Shown: positions 7,580 to 16,701, numbered from the stretch's first letter. The stretch: 64,000 nucleotides of DNA from Labilithrix sp. (GCA_019637105.1 JAHBWF010000003.1:59089-123088); one strand, 5' to 3'. Numbers and translations are program-made. The notes: generated by a model from the sequence alone, not told the origin.

Positions 7580-9037
7580 ATGTCCTCGTCTCCGTCCGTG
7601 AAGCCCGGCGACGTCCTCGCGGGAAAGTACCGCGTCGAGCGCGTGCTCGGCGCCGGAGGCATGGGCTACGTCGTCGCCGCGCGCCACCTGCAGCTCGATC
7701 AGATGGTCGCGATGAAGTTCCTCCGCAAGGGCGCGGTGGAGAACACCGAGGCCGGCGCGCGCTTCCTTCGCGAGGCGAAGGCCGTCGTGAAGCTCCGCAA
7801 CGAGCACGTCGCGAAGGTCTACGACGTCGGCACGCTCGAAGGCGGCGAGCCGTACATCGTGATGGAGTACCTCGAGGGCTGCGATCTCGCGGCGCTCGCG
7901 AAGCAACGCCACTCCGTCCCGGCGAGCGAAGCCGCGGAGTACGTGATGCAGGCGTGCGAGGCGCTCGCCGAGGCGCACGCGCTCGGCATCGTCCACCGCG
8001 ACATCAAGCTCGCGAACCTCTTCGTCACGCGCGGGCCGGCGGGCGGGCCGCTCGTGAAGGTGCTCGACTTCGGCATCTCGAAGACGAACCCCTTCGGCGA
8101 GTCGGAGCACGAGATGACGCGCACCGCGTCGATGCTCGGCAGCCCGCGCTTCATGTCGCCGGAGCAGATGCGCGACCCGCGCGCGGTCGACGGGCGAACG
8201 GACGTCTGGTCGCTCGGCGTCGTCCTCTACCGCCTCGTCGCGGGTCGTCCGCCGTTCGAGGCGGACACGCTCGGTCGCCTGCTCACGATGGTCATGCACG
8301 AGCAGGAGGCCCCGCTCTCGTCGGTGCGGGGCGATCTGCCGCCGGGCTTCGATCAGGTCGTCGCGCGGTGCCTGCAGAAGGATCCCGCGACGCGCTTCTC
8401 GACCGTCGCCGAGCTCGCCTACGCGCTCGTCCCCTACACGCTCGATCCGGCGCGCGCGCGCTCGGTCGCCGACCGCATCGCGGCCGTGCAGAGCCTCCCG
8501 ACGCTCCCGCCCATCACCGCCGACAACTCGGGGCCGCTGCCCGCCGCGTCCGGTCGCGTGAGCGCCCCGCCGGCGATCGCCGACACCGGGACGGCGTCGC
8601 CGTGGACCGGCACGCACGGCGGCGCGCGACCGAAGAGCCCCGCGACGACCATCGCGCTCGGCGTGGCGCTCGCCGCGATCCTCGTCGGCGCGGGGATCTT
8701 CGCGAAGGTGCGCGACGACAGGCAGCAAGCGAGCGCGCGCGCGGCCGCCGCGGCCATGACGATCCAGCCGCCCGCTCCGCCGGCTCCCACGCTCACCCAG
8801 GCGCCCGTCGCGCCGCACGTCGAGCCGACCGACCCCACCGCCGTCGCGACGATCCTCGGCGCGTCACCGATGACGCCGCCGCCGCCCGCGACGGGCGTCC
8901 CGAACGCCGAGCCCGCGCCCGCGCCGCGGCGCGCGCCGGTCGTCGTGACGCCGAGGGCGAAGGCCCCGGCGGCGCGGCCCGCGAGCACGCCGGTGACGCC
9001 GAAGAACGAGAGCGGCATCCCGGACACCCGCGATTGA
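7580..9037 (+). CDS. Membrane-anchored Ser/Thr protein kinase
   Basis: A 485-residue Hanks-type kinase. The kinase domain is at about 17-280: glycine loop GAGGMG (24-29), Lys K46 (VAMKFL), catalytic H139-R-D141-I-K, D163-F-G165 and the SPRFMSPEQ activation segment. One transmembrane helix follows at about 357-379, then an Ala/Pro-rich extracytoplasmic tail of about 100 residues with no recognisable sensor fold. The ATG at 7580 is chosen because the kinase begins about 15 residues later; the frame stays open further upstream. It is followed by secreted-protein genes on the same strand, a common myxobacterial arrangement. Confidence 0.93.
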   Translation: MSSSPSVKPGDVLAGKYRVERVLGAGGMGYVVAARHLQLDQMVAMKFLRKGAVENTEAGARFLREAKAVVKLRNEHVAKVYDVGTLEGGEPYIVMEYLEGCDLAALAKQRHSVPASEAAEYVMQACEALAEAHALGIVHRDIKLANLFVTRGPAGGPLVKVLDFGISKTNPFGESEHEMTRTASMLGSPRFMSPEQMRDPRAVDGRTDVWSLGVVLYRLVAGRPPFEADTLGRLLTMVMHEQEAPLSSVRGDLPPGFDQVVARCLQKDPATRFSTVAELAYALVPYTLDPARARSVADRIAAVQSLPTLPPITADNSGPLPAASGRVSAPPAIADTGTASPWTGTHGGARPKSPATTIALGVALAAILVGAGIFAKVRDDRQQASARAAAAAMTIQPPAPPAPTLTQAPVAPHVEPTDPTAVATILGASPMTPPPPATGVPNAEPAPAPRRAPVVVTPRAKAPAARPASTPVTPKNESGIPDTRD

Positions 9038-9101
9038 ATCATCGAGGCGTTCGTGTCCTCATGAGCGGAGGATCGCGAGAGGACTCGTGGGAGTGAGAGG
9101 G

Positions 9102-10097
9102 ATGCTCAAGGCCACCATCGTCGCGTCGTCTTTGTGCGCCGTGCTGGTGGTCGCGCCGCGCGCGCGGGCCGGCGACTCCGAGGGCGGCGCCGCCGCGGCC
9201 GAGTCGCTCTTCCAGGAGGGCCGCAAGCTGATGGAGGCGAAGCGCTACGGCGACGCCTGTCCGAAGTTCGCGGCGAGCCAGAAGGTCGCGCCCGCCATCG
9301 GGACGCTGCTCAACCTCGCCGACTGCTACGAGAAGAACAACCAGCTCGCGAGCGCCTGGGCTCGCTTCCACGAGGCCATCGCCCTCGCGCGGAGGCTCGG
9401 GCGCGCGAACCGCGAGCAGACCGCGCGCGAGCGGGCCGACAAGCTCGAGCCGCGCCTCATCAAGCTCTCGATCCTGTCGCGATCGTCGGCGGTCGAGGTG
9501 AAGCTGGACGGCAACCCGATCGATCCGGCCGCGCTCGGTACGCCGATCCCCGTCGACGCGGGCGAGCACACCGTCGAGGCCACCGCGAAGGGCAAGAAGC
9601 CCTTCTCCACGACGTTCGAGGTCAGCGAGAAGTCGAAGACGCCGTCCGTCGAGATCCCGGTGCTCGAGGACGCTCCGCAGGAGACGCCGGTCGTCGAGGA
9701 CGACGTCGGGAACAAGGAGAAGCGGCCGAAGGAGCCGCCGAAGGACGAGGGCGGCTGGTCGACGCAGAAGACCCTCGGCGTCGTCGCGGCCGTCGCGGGC
9801 GTCGCCGGCCTAGGCGTCGGGGGCTACTTCGGGTTGAAGACCTCGAGCACCTGGAAAGAGGCGCAGACCTACTGCACCGGGCTCGAGTGCGATCAGGCCG
9901 GCGTCGATCTCGCGGCGGAGGCGAAGAGCACGGGCAACATCGCCACGATCGGCGTCATCGCCGGCGGCGCGCTGCTCGTCGGAGGGGTCGTCCTCTTCTT
10001 CACGGCGCCGAGCGACGGCCCGAGGTCCGGCGCCGCCCCTGGCGCGGTCGGCGTCGGCGTCGGCCCGGGCTCCGTGCTCCTCCGAGGCTCGTTCTGA
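9102..10097 (+). CDS. Exported TPR/PEGA-like protein with two C-terminal membrane segments
   Basis: A 331-residue protein with a cleavable signal peptide (LKATIVASSLCAVLVVA...ARA). A TPR-like segment (ESLFQEGRKLMEAKRYGDAC, then TLLNLADCYEKNNQLASAW) covers about 25-110. A PEGA-like beta region follows (VEVKLDGNPI, VDAGEHTVEATAKGKKPF), then an acidic/Lys-rich linker, and two hydrophobic helices (about 225-245 and 282-305) flanking a short loop with CTGLEC. Proteins of this build are common in myxobacteria next to Ser/Thr kinases; the function is unknown. The ATG at 9102 has GGGAG eight bases before it; a GTG at 9087 is the alternative. It overlaps the next gene by one base. Confidence 0.85.
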   Translation: MLKATIVASSLCAVLVVAPRARAGDSEGGAAAAESLFQEGRKLMEAKRYGDACPKFAASQKVAPAIGTLLNLADCYEKNNQLASAWARFHEAIALARRLGRANREQTARERADKLEPRLIKLSILSRSSAVEVKLDGNPIDPAALGTPIPVDAGEHTVEATAKGKKPFSTTFEVSEKSKTPSVEIPVLEDAPQETPVVEDDVGNKEKRPKEPPKDEGGWSTQKTLGVVAAVAGVAGLGVGGYFGLKTSSTWKEAQTYCTGLECDQAGVDLAAEAKSTGNIATIGVIAGGALLVGGVVLFFTAPSDGPRSGAAPGAVGVGVGPGSVLLRGSF

Positions 10098-11395
10098 TGC
10101 CGCCGGCCGCGCTCGCGCGACGTCTCGGCGCCGCGGGCGTCTGCGTCGGGCTCGTCCTCTCGTCGCTCTTCTCCTCGCTCGTCGCCTGCAACGCGATCCT
10201 CGGCGTCGAGGACGTCCGGCTCCGCCGCAGCCGCGACGCCGGCGAGGAAGAGGAGGAGCCCGCCCCGCCGGATCCCGAGGACGAGGACGCGGAGCCGCCC
10301 GGCCGCCCCAACGTCCTCCAGGCCGCCCTCGGCGAGCAGCACTCCTGCGCGCGCAAGCCCGACGGCACGGTGCGCTGCTGGGGCGACGACCTCCAGGGCC
10401 AGACCGGCTCCGGCGGCCCCGCCGACGGCGGGCTCGTGCTCACGCCGCGCGACGTCGGCGGGGTCACCGACGCGATCGACATCGCGTCCGGACGCAACCA
10501 CACGTGCGTCGCGCACCAGAGCGGCAAGGTCTCGTGCTGGGGCTACAACCTCGACGGGCAGCTCGGCAACGGAGAGTCGGCGAACCGCAAATCCGTACCG
10601 GTCGAGGTCGTCGGGATCACCAACGCGTTCGCCGTGGCCGCGGGCGGCAACTTCTCCTGCGCGCTCCGCGGCAGCGGCTCGGTCGCGTGCTGGGGCGGCA
10701 ACGGGAGCGGGCAGCTCGGAAAGGGCGATCAGGCCCCCAGCACCACGCCGGTCGCCGTCCCGGGCCTCGGCGGCGTCGTCGCGATCGCCGCCGGCCAAGC
10801 GCACGCGTGCGCGGTCGCGAGCTCGGGCTCCGTCTCGTGCTGGGGCGACGGCGCGAACGGCCAGCTCGGCTCCGGACAGGCGGTCAGCAGCTCGAGCCCC
10901 GTCGCGGTCGACAACCTCACCGACGCCGTGATGGTCGCCGCCGCCGAGCGCTCGACGTGCGCCGTCACGCGCGGCGGGTCCGTGCTCTGCTGGGGCGCCA
11001 ACGAGCTCGGGCAGCTCGGCACCGGCGCCGCGAACGCGAGCCCGAACCCGGCGCCGATCGTCGTCGCGAACCTCTCCGACGCCACGTCGATCTGGACCGG
11101 CCGCAACCACGCCTGCGCGGTGCGCAAGACCGGCGCCGTCGTGTGCTGGGGCGCCGGCGCGCGCGGGCAGCTCGGCGACGGGCAGTCGCGGCCCGACGCG
11201 GGCGGCACGCAGGCGTCGTTCGTCACGGTCTCGGGCATCCAGACGGCGATCGGCGTCGGCGCGGGCGGCGACCACTCCTGCGCCCCCACGAAGAACGACG
11301 CGATCGTCTGCTGGGGCGCCAACGAGCGCGGGCAGCTCGGCAACGCGACCACGACGAGCGAGCTGTCGCCGGTGAGCGTGCAGGGCTATCCGTAA
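10097..11395 (+). CDS. RCC1-repeat beta-propeller lipoprotein
   Basis: A 432-residue exported protein with lipobox LVAC after a hydrophobic segment, then an acidic Glu/Asp/Pro linker. From about residue 75 there are seven RCC1-type repeats, each with the pattern ...(A/S)G..HxCA......CWG.N..GQLG.G, enough for one seven-bladed propeller. Each repeat carries two cysteines at fixed positions (HxCA and CWG), unusual for RCC1 and consistent with a disulphide in each blade outside the cytoplasm. ATG overlaps the TGA of the preceding gene (TGATG), so the two are translationally coupled. It is probably a surface recognition protein; no ligand is evident. Confidence 0.92.
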   Translation: MPPAALARRLGAAGVCVGLVLSSLFSSLVACNAILGVEDVRLRRSRDAGEEEEEPAPPDPEDEDAEPPGRPNVLQAALGEQHSCARKPDGTVRCWGDDLQGQTGSGGPADGGLVLTPRDVGGVTDAIDIASGRNHTCVAHQSGKVSCWGYNLDGQLGNGESANRKSVPVEVVGITNAFAVAAGGNFSCALRGSGSVACWGGNGSGQLGKGDQAPSTTPVAVPGLGGVVAIAAGQAHACAVASSGSVSCWGDGANGQLGSGQAVSSSSPVAVDNLTDAVMVAAAERSTCAVTRGGSVLCWGANELGQLGTGAANASPNPAPIVVANLSDATSIWTGRNHACAVRKTGAVVCWGAGARGQLGDGQSRPDAGGTQASFVTVSGIQTAIGVGAGGDHSCAPTKNDAIVCWGANERGQLGNATTTSELSPVSVQGYP

Positions 11396-11410
11396 GGAGG
11401 CGCGGCCCCG

Positions 11411-11496
11411 GGCGCGGCCGGAGGAGACCGCGCGGGGCGCGGCCGGAGGCGGACGCCCGGGCGCGGGGCGCGGCCGGAGGAGACCGCGCGGGGCGC
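11411..11496. repeat. Exact 30-bp direct repeat (11411-11440 and 11467-11496)
   Basis: Two identical 30-base copies beginning GGCGCGGCCGGAGG lie in the 150-base space between the RCC1 gene and the Cys-rich lipoprotein gene. They are separated by 26 bases that contain a further partial copy (GGGCGCGGCCGGAGG at about 11436). The second copy runs into a GGGGCGCCCC palindrome followed by six A. Base composition here is nearly pure G+C. No coding frame is convincing. It may be a short duplication or a structured RNA leader; nothing decides between them. Confidence 0.85.
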
Positions 11497-11545
11497 CCCA
11501 AAAAAGATCGCGACACGAAGGCGGCCGGCGGCTCTTCGAAAAACC

Positions 11546-12295
11546 ATGAAGAGCTTCGAACGTCTCCCGGCGCGACGGCCCCTCGCCTTCTCCTTCTTCT
11601 TCGCGCTCGCCGGACTCGGCGCCTGCACGGCCGGCGGCGGCGGCTCGGACGCCCTCGGCGACGCCGGCGCGGACGAGCCGAGCGCCGCGGGCAACGGCGG
11701 CGCCGTCGCCCAGGACTGCGGCGATCTCCCGAGCTCGCAGGCCGTCAGCCAGCCCTGCTGCCTCGCGAGGGGCATCGACGCGTGCGGGGCGAACCTGTTC
11801 TGCGCGGCCTTCGACGGCCGCACGCAGCCGACCTGCTACCTCGAGCGATCGCGCCTCGACATGACGGAGTGCGGCGAGGACCGCCAGTGCGTGAGCGGCG
11901 CCTGCAACGACGCCGTCGGGCAGTGCCAGAGCATGCCGGGCACGACCTGCGACGCGAAGGTCGGGTGCGCGACCGTCGACGGCGCGCGCGCCGTCTGCGT
12001 CGAAGAGCGCTGCAGGACGACCGACGGCGAGATCGGCGATCCCTGCGCGCGCGACTCCGACTGCACGAACGGGACCTGCTCGGCCGACCATCGCTGCCTC
12101 GGCAAGGAGGGCGCGGCCTGCAACGACCACCGCAGCGATCAGTGCGGAGAGGGCCTCTGCTGCAAGGGGAACAAGTGCGCCGACTGCCGGCAGGGAGAGG
12201 GCGAGAGCTGCGGAGGCTTCCTGGAGTGCCGCCCCGGCCTCCGCTGCTGCCGGTTCACCGGCTCCGGCTCGTACTGCTACCCGTCGTGCAGTTGA
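11546..12295 (+). CDS. Cysteine-rich lipoprotein
   Basis: A 249-residue exported protein with lipobox LGAC after a hydrophobic signal (FSFFFALAG), then a Gly/Ala-rich spacer. The remainder holds about 34 cysteines arranged like the Dickkopf/EGF-type Cys-rich modules frequent in myxobacterial surface proteins (for example CARDSDCTNGTCSADHRC, then CGEGLCCKGNKCADC and CRPGLRCC). These cysteines should form disulphides in the envelope. No catalytic motif is visible. It is 150 bases downstream of the RCC1 gene and converges with the MarR-GNAT gene 16 bases away. Confidence 0.88.
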   Translation: MKSFERLPARRPLAFSFFFALAGLGACTAGGGGSDALGDAGADEPSAAGNGGAVAQDCGDLPSSQAVSQPCCLARGIDACGANLFCAAFDGRTQPTCYLERSRLDMTECGEDRQCVSGACNDAVGQCQSMPGTTCDAKVGCATVDGARAVCVEERCRTTDGEIGDPCARDSDCTNGTCSADHRCLGKEGAACNDHRSDQCGEGLCCKGNKCADCRQGEGESCGGFLECRPGLRCCRFTGSGSYCYPSCS

Positions 12296-12311
12296 GCGCG
12301 CGCGAGGCCGC

Positions 12312-13328
12312 TCACGTACGCTTCGGCGCGACGCGACGCGACGGGTAGCTCATCGCGACGTCGCAGCGCGCGTAGCTCGCCCCGTAGCGCCTCATGATCG
12401 CCGCGTCGTGCCGGAAGCCGAGCTTCTCGTAGAGCTTGATCGCCGCGACGCACTTCGAGTTCGTGAGCAGGTAGAGCGAATCGACGTCCATCGTGCTCGC
12501 CCGGGCGAGCGCGGTCGTGAGGAGCAGCTCCCCGGCCTTGCGGCCTCGAGCGCGCTCCAGGACGCCCATCTTCGTCAGCTCGAAGACGCCCTCTTCGACC
12601 TTCATCAGCGCGCAGGTCCCCACGACGCCGAGCTCGGCGGACTCGACGAAGAGGATGACGCCGCCGCGGTCGAGGATCGTCCCCCGCGGGTCCGCGAGGA
12701 GCGCGCGGTCCTTGTCCTCCAGCGCGAACATCGACTCGATCCACTCGGCGTTGATCGCGTAGAAGTCCTTCGCGAGATCGTCCGAGTACTCGCGGATCGC
12801 GAGGTCGTCCGCGCGCCCGCGGTCCGCGAGGTCGTCGCGCGGCGCCCCCGCGGCGTCGAGCGCGCGCGCCTCGAGCGGACGCTCCGCGAGCTTTTGCTCG
12901 AGGCCGGCGATCTGCTCGAGCAGCGTCCCCTCGAGCGGCGCGCACATCGTCCCGACGGCGTCGGCGATGGCCGGCCACGCCGCCGTCTTCGCCTTCGTGA
13001 CGAGCGCGCGGCCCTGCTTCGTGAGCCTCAGTGTCTTCTGCCGCTGATCCGCGGCGTCGCTCTCCGCGACGATCACGCCCCGATCGACGAGCCCGGAGGC
13101 GGTGCGCGTGACCGCGGGCTGGCTCACCCCGAGAGACTCGACCGCCGCCGTGATCGTCATCGGCCCGAACCGATCGATCGCCGCCAGCAGCGCGAGCTCG
13201 GCGGGCTGCGCGTCGACGCCCATCGCCCGGTGCACCTTCGCGGCGTCCGCCTGCAGGCGCTCCGCGAGGCGCTTGAGCCTGCTGCCCAGGAAGAGGTGAC
13301 CGAGCTCCGAGAGCAGATCCGCCGGCAT
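12312..13328 (-). CDS. MarR-GNAT fusion (regulator/N-acetyltransferase)
   Basis: A 338-residue two-domain protein. Residues about 20-150 are a MarR winged-helix domain (ELALLAAIDRFGPMTITAAV, then LGVSQPAVTRTASGLVDRGVI and DQRQKTLRLTKQG). Residues about 175-325 are a GNAT acetyltransferase domain (DFYAINAEWIE, FELTKMGV, RGRKAGELLLTTALA, which is the acetyl-CoA loop, and YEKLGFRHD). Such fusions are known across bacteria; the acceptor substrate cannot be read from sequence. A perfect inverted repeat lies 20 bases before the start codon, suggesting autoregulation. The gene upstream on the same strand is the GH13 enzyme, about 100 bases away and transcribed towards it. Confidence 0.92.
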   Translation of the reverse strand: MPADLLSELGHLFLGSRLKRLAERLQADAAKVHRAMGVDAQPAELALLAAIDRFGPMTITAAVESLGVSQPAVTRTASGLVDRGVIVAESDAADQRQKTLRLTKQGRALVTKAKTAAWPAIADAVGTMCAPLEGTLLEQIAGLEQKLAERPLEARALDAAGAPRDDLADRGRADDLAIREYSDDLAKDFYAINAEWIESMFALEDKDRALLADPRGTILDRGGVILFVESAELGVVGTCALMKVEEGVFELTKMGVLERARGRKAGELLLTTALARASTMDVDSLYLLTNSKCVAAIKLYEKLGFRHDAAIMRRYGASYARCDVAMSYPSRRVAPKRT

Positions 13329-13347
13329 GAAGCGACCTCCGGCAACT

Positions 13348-13363
13348 ACATAACACGTTATGT
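13348..13363. promoter_or_regulatory. Palindromic MarR-type operator
   Basis: ACATAAC-AC-GTTATGT is a perfect 7-base inverted repeat with a 2-base spacer, AT-rich in a very GC-rich background. It sits 20-35 bases upstream of the MarR-GNAT start codon, overlapping where its promoter should be. MarR proteins bind palindromes of this size, so autoregulation is the simplest reading. Confidence 0.75.
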
Positions 13364-13430
13364 TTATGGCGCAAGCCCGCGATGCGCCGCGCCGCGACGT
13401 CTCCGGCGGCTCACCGCGGCGGGCGCGCGA

Positions 13431-15104
13431 TCACGGACGGAGCTGGAAGATCGCGTAGCCGTTGGCGGGCAGCTTCACGGTGACGGCGTCGCCCGCGACC
13501 GCCAGCGAGCCCTCGCCGAGCACGACGCGGCCGCGCCCGGGGAGCGCCGACGTCGCCGCCCCCTCGCGCGGCTCGCCGGCGAGGTTCACGGCGACGAGGT
13601 AGCTCTCCGCGTCGTCCTCGCGCACGAACGCGACGAGCCCGCGATCGTCGAGCGGGACGAGGCGGGAGCTCCCCGCGCCCCACACGGCGTGCCCCCGGCG
13701 GAGCGCGAGCAGCGAGCGATAGAACGAGAGCATCGAGTCGGGATCGGCGTCCTCGGCCTCCACGCTCGTCTCGCCGGGCGCCTCGCCGAACGGCAGCCAG
13801 GGCGCCCCGGTCGTGAAGCCGTGACCGGCGGCGTCGCGCGTCCAGGTCATCGGCGTCCGCGACGTGTCACGAACGTCGATCGGCGTCGCCGCGCCGGGCC
13901 GCAGCGCGACCTCCTCGCCGTAGTAGATGAACGGCGTGCCGCGCATGGTCATCTGGAGGAGCGCCGCGCCGCGGTACCGCGCGGCGTCGTTGCCCGCGGT
14001 CTGCCACGCGCGGAGCACGTCGTGCGAGCCGATCACGAGCGCGTCCTGAGCGCCGTCCGGGAACCCGCTCGCGGTCGTCATCGCGTCCTCGATGATCCGC
14101 CGATCGCCCGAGGCGAAGGCGAAGCCCCAGAAGTAGCCGTAGGCGAAATCGAAGGCCATGTGGAACATGTCCTCCCCTCCGCCGAAGTACGGCGTCGCGT
14201 TCGTCAGCTCGACCGGCTCCGCGACCATCGCGCGCTCGGCGTAGCCGTCGACGAGCCGGCGGATCGACTTGATGTAGTCGATCGTCTCGGGGACCAGCGA
14301 GCACGACGTCGCGGTCTCGAAGAGGAGCCCGACGACGTCGCAGCGGAAGCCGTCGACGCCTTTGTCGAGCCAGAAGCGCGCCGTGTCGAGCATCTCCTCC
14401 GCGACGGCCGGCTCGCGGTAGTTGAGGTCGGGCTGCCCGGGGTAGAAGCGGTGGAAGTAGTACTGCTGCCGCGCGGGCTCGAGCTCCCACGCGCTGTCGC
14501 CGAACGTCGAGCCGTTGGTCCCGCAGCCGATGTCGTCGCGTCCGGCGGTGTCCGACCACACGTACCAGCTCGCCTTCGCGTTGGTCTTGTCCTTCCGCGA
14601 CTCCTGGAACCACGGGTGCGCGTCCGACGTGTGGTTCAGGACGAGGTCGATGAGGACGCGCATCCCGCGCGCCTTCGCCTCGGAGAGCAGGCGCTCGAAG
14701 TCCGCCATCGTCCCGTAGGCCGGCTCGATCGCCCGGTAGTCCGCGACGTCGTAGCCGGAGTCGGCGAAGGGCGACGGCATGATCGGCATGAGCCAAAGCG
14801 CGTCGACGCCGAGGTCCTTCAGGTAGTCGAGGCGCGACACGAGCCCCGGGAGATCGCCGACGCCGTCGCCGTTCGAGTCCTGGAACGACCGGACGTTGAC
14901 CTCGTAGAACACCGCGTGGCGGTACCAGTCGGGGCCGGCGAGCAGCGCCGCGGCGCGCGCCTGCTGCTCCGGCGTGGGGCGCGGCGGCGGGCGGACGGGG
15001 CCCGCGGGCGCGGCCTCGTCGGAGTCGGAGCCCCCGCACGCGGGCGCGCTCGCGAGCGCGGTCAAGAGGGCGAAGGCTGCGGTCCGAGCGTAGGCGCGAT
15101 GCAC
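13431..15104 (-). CDS. Exported GH13 alpha-glucosidase/amylase-family lipoprotein
   Basis: A 557-residue glycoside hydrolase family 13 protein with a lipobox (APAC) after a signal peptide. The TIM barrel shows region I DLVLNHTSD, region II GFRCDVVG with nucleophile D256, region III VAEPVEL with acid/base E296, and region IV GSHDV with D362. The N-terminal FYEVNVRSFQDSNGDGVGD is typical of the oligo-1,6-glucosidase/trehalose-synthase side of the family, so an exo-acting alpha-glucosidase on malto-oligosaccharides is most likely. The last about 80 residues form a beta domain. Lipidation suggests work at the cell surface. It is divergent from the SGNH esterase gene with 127 bases between them. 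Confidence 0.92.
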   Translation of the reverse strand: MHRAYARTAAFALLTALASAPACGGSDSDEAAPAGPVRPPPRPTPEQQARAAALLAGPDWYRHAVFYEVNVRSFQDSNGDGVGDLPGLVSRLDYLKDLGVDALWLMPIMPSPFADSGYDVADYRAIEPAYGTMADFERLLSEAKARGMRVLIDLVLNHTSDAHPWFQESRKDKTNAKASWYVWSDTAGRDDIGCGTNGSTFGDSAWELEPARQQYYFHRFYPGQPDLNYREPAVAEEMLDTARFWLDKGVDGFRCDVVGLLFETATSCSLVPETIDYIKSIRRLVDGYAERAMVAEPVELTNATPYFGGGEDMFHMAFDFAYGYFWGFAFASGDRRIIEDAMTTASGFPDGAQDALVIGSHDVLRAWQTAGNDAARYRGAALLQMTMRGTPFIYYGEEVALRPGAATPIDVRDTSRTPMTWTRDAAGHGFTTGAPWLPFGEAPGETSVEAEDADPDSMLSFYRSLLALRRGHAVWGAGSSRLVPLDDRGLVAFVREDDAESYLVAVNLAGEPREGAATSALPGRGRVVLGEGSLAVAGDAVTVKLPANGYAIFQLRP

Positions 15105-15231
15105 GCTCGCAGCGTATCAGCCCCCGAATGCCGCGCGACACGCGTCCCTCGCGAGGCCGACGCGCGGGCGACGATCGTCGGGGACGCGCCCTTGCTCGAG
15201 GGGATCGCCGTCACCAACCTCGTCGAAAGCG

Positions 15232-16701
15232 ATGCGATGGCCATGGATCCTCTCGACGGCGTGCGTCGTCTGCGCGTGCTCGACCGAGAAGAAGGCGCCG
15301 AACCAGGCGACGAGCGACGCCACGGAGCCGGAGCGTGACGGCGCGAGCGGCTCGCGCGCCCCGCCGCCGCCCGAGACGAGCGCCGACGCGGGCGCCGACG
15401 CGATCGCGCCTCGCCCGTACAGGCACTACGACGTCAACCACGTCCTCTCGACGGGGCAGTCGGACAGCGTCGCGAACGGCGCGTCTCCCTTCCTCACGAC
15501 GACCCAACCGTTCGGGAACATGTCCTTCGACGTCGGGGTCATGACGAGCGGCGACTGCGACGCCGACGGCTGCCGACGCTACGAGACGCCCTCGGACTTC
15601 GTGCCGCTCGTCGAGGGGGATCAGTTCTTCGGCTACGGCGTCGAGACGATGTCCGCCGGCCTGGCGAACCAGGCCTCCGTGTTCGCGCGCGCCTGGCTCG
15701 CGGACCACGGCGCCGCGCCGAAGCACGACATCCTCGTCAGCCTGCACGGACGCAGCGGCAACACGTACTGGTGCCTGCGCAAGGGATCCTGCAACTACCT
15801 GTCGGGCTACGTCACGCCGTTCGCGGAGGCGCGGATGCAGGTCGAGAGCGCGAAGGCGATCGCCGCGAGCAAGGGCAAGTCCTACGTCGTGCGCGCCGTG
15901 ACCGCGATCCACGGCGGCTCCGATCACCAGGACAGGCAGAACGAGCTGTCGTTCATCCCGCGCAACGACGGCGGCGGCTTCGTGGGCACCTACGCCGAGG
16001 CGCTCCTGGAGTGGCAGCGCGACTACGAGACCGCGGTGCGCGAGCTCACCGGTCAGGACGAGGCGGTGCCGCTCTTGATCTCGCAGTTCGGGAGCTGGAC
16101 GGACACGCCCGTGAGCGACATCCCGGTCCGCCAGCTCGAGGCGCACGTGAGGGCGCCGGGGAAGGTCGTCGTCGTCACCCCGAACTACCCGTTCGTGCAC
16201 TACACCGACTGCCTCCACTACTCGAACTACTCGCAGCGGCGCATGGGGGCCTACTTCGCGAAGGCCTACCAGCGGATCGTCGTCGAGGGCGGGACGTTCG
16301 AGCCGCTCCGACCGCTCTCGGTGACGCGCGCCGGGAAGGTCCTGACCCTGAAGTTCCACGTCCCCGTGCCGCCGATGGTGATCGACACGACGCGGGTGGT
16401 CGATCCGGGGCACTACGGCTTCACCTACGCCGACAGCGCGTCGTCGGCGACGATCGCGAGCGTGGCGCTCGCCGGCGCCGACACCGTCACCGTCACGCTC
16501 TCGGGCGCGCCGACGGGCACGGCGCGGAAGCTTCGCTACGCGCTCAACGCGCCGGTGCCGCACGCCTGCCCGGGACCGAGCGAGGGCGCGCGCGGCAACC
16601 TCCGCGACTCCGACGCGACCCAGGGCTACCACGTGGACGCGAACGGCCGACCGTACGAGCTTTACAACTGGTCGGTGACGTTCGAGCTCGACGTCCCCTG
16701 A
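15232..16701 (+). CDS. Lipoprotein, SGNH/sialate-esterase-like hydrolase
   Basis: A 489-residue exported protein (hydrophobic start, CVVCACS lipobox-like). The core begins with NHVLSTGQSDS, matching the GQS nucleophile block of the sialate O-acetylesterase/carbohydrate-esterase-6 type SGNH hydrolases. It ends with YTDCLHYSNYSQRRMGAYFA, which supplies the family's D-x-x-H catalytic pair before a Gly-x-x-Phe helix. Between them LVSLHGRSG and LLISQFGSW fit further core strands. The C-terminal about 130 residues are a beta domain. It probably removes acyl groups from polysaccharides outside the cell, consistent with the neighbouring GH13 enzyme, but the substrate is unknown. Confidence 0.75.
   Translation: MRWPWILSTACVVCACSTEKKAPNQATSDATEPERDGASGSRAPPPPETSADAGADAIAPRPYRHYDVNHVLSTGQSDSVANGASPFLTTTQPFGNMSFDVGVMTSGDCDADGCRRYETPSDFVPLVEGDQFFGYGVETMSAGLANQASVFARAWLADHGAAPKHDILVSLHGRSGNTYWCLRKGSCNYLSGYVTPFAEARMQVESAKAIAASKGKSYVVRAVTAIHGGSDHQDRQNELSFIPRNDGGGFVGTYAEALLEWQRDYETAVRELTGQDEAVPLLISQFGSWTDTPVSDIPVRQLEAHVRAPGKVVVVTPNYPFVHYTDCLHYSNYSQRRMGAYFAKAYQRIVVEGGTFEPLRPLSVTRAGKVLTLKFHVPVPPMVIDTTRVVDPGHYGFTYADSASSATIASVALAGADTVTVTLSGAPTGTARKLRYALNAPVPHACPGPSEGARGNLRDSDATQGYHVDANGRPYELYNWSVTFELDVP

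Noticed and set aside
11489-11507. GGGGCGCCCC followed by six A as a terminator
   Set aside because: The palindrome has no loop, and the A-run is on the wrong strand for the plus-strand genes around it; no minus-strand gene ends here.
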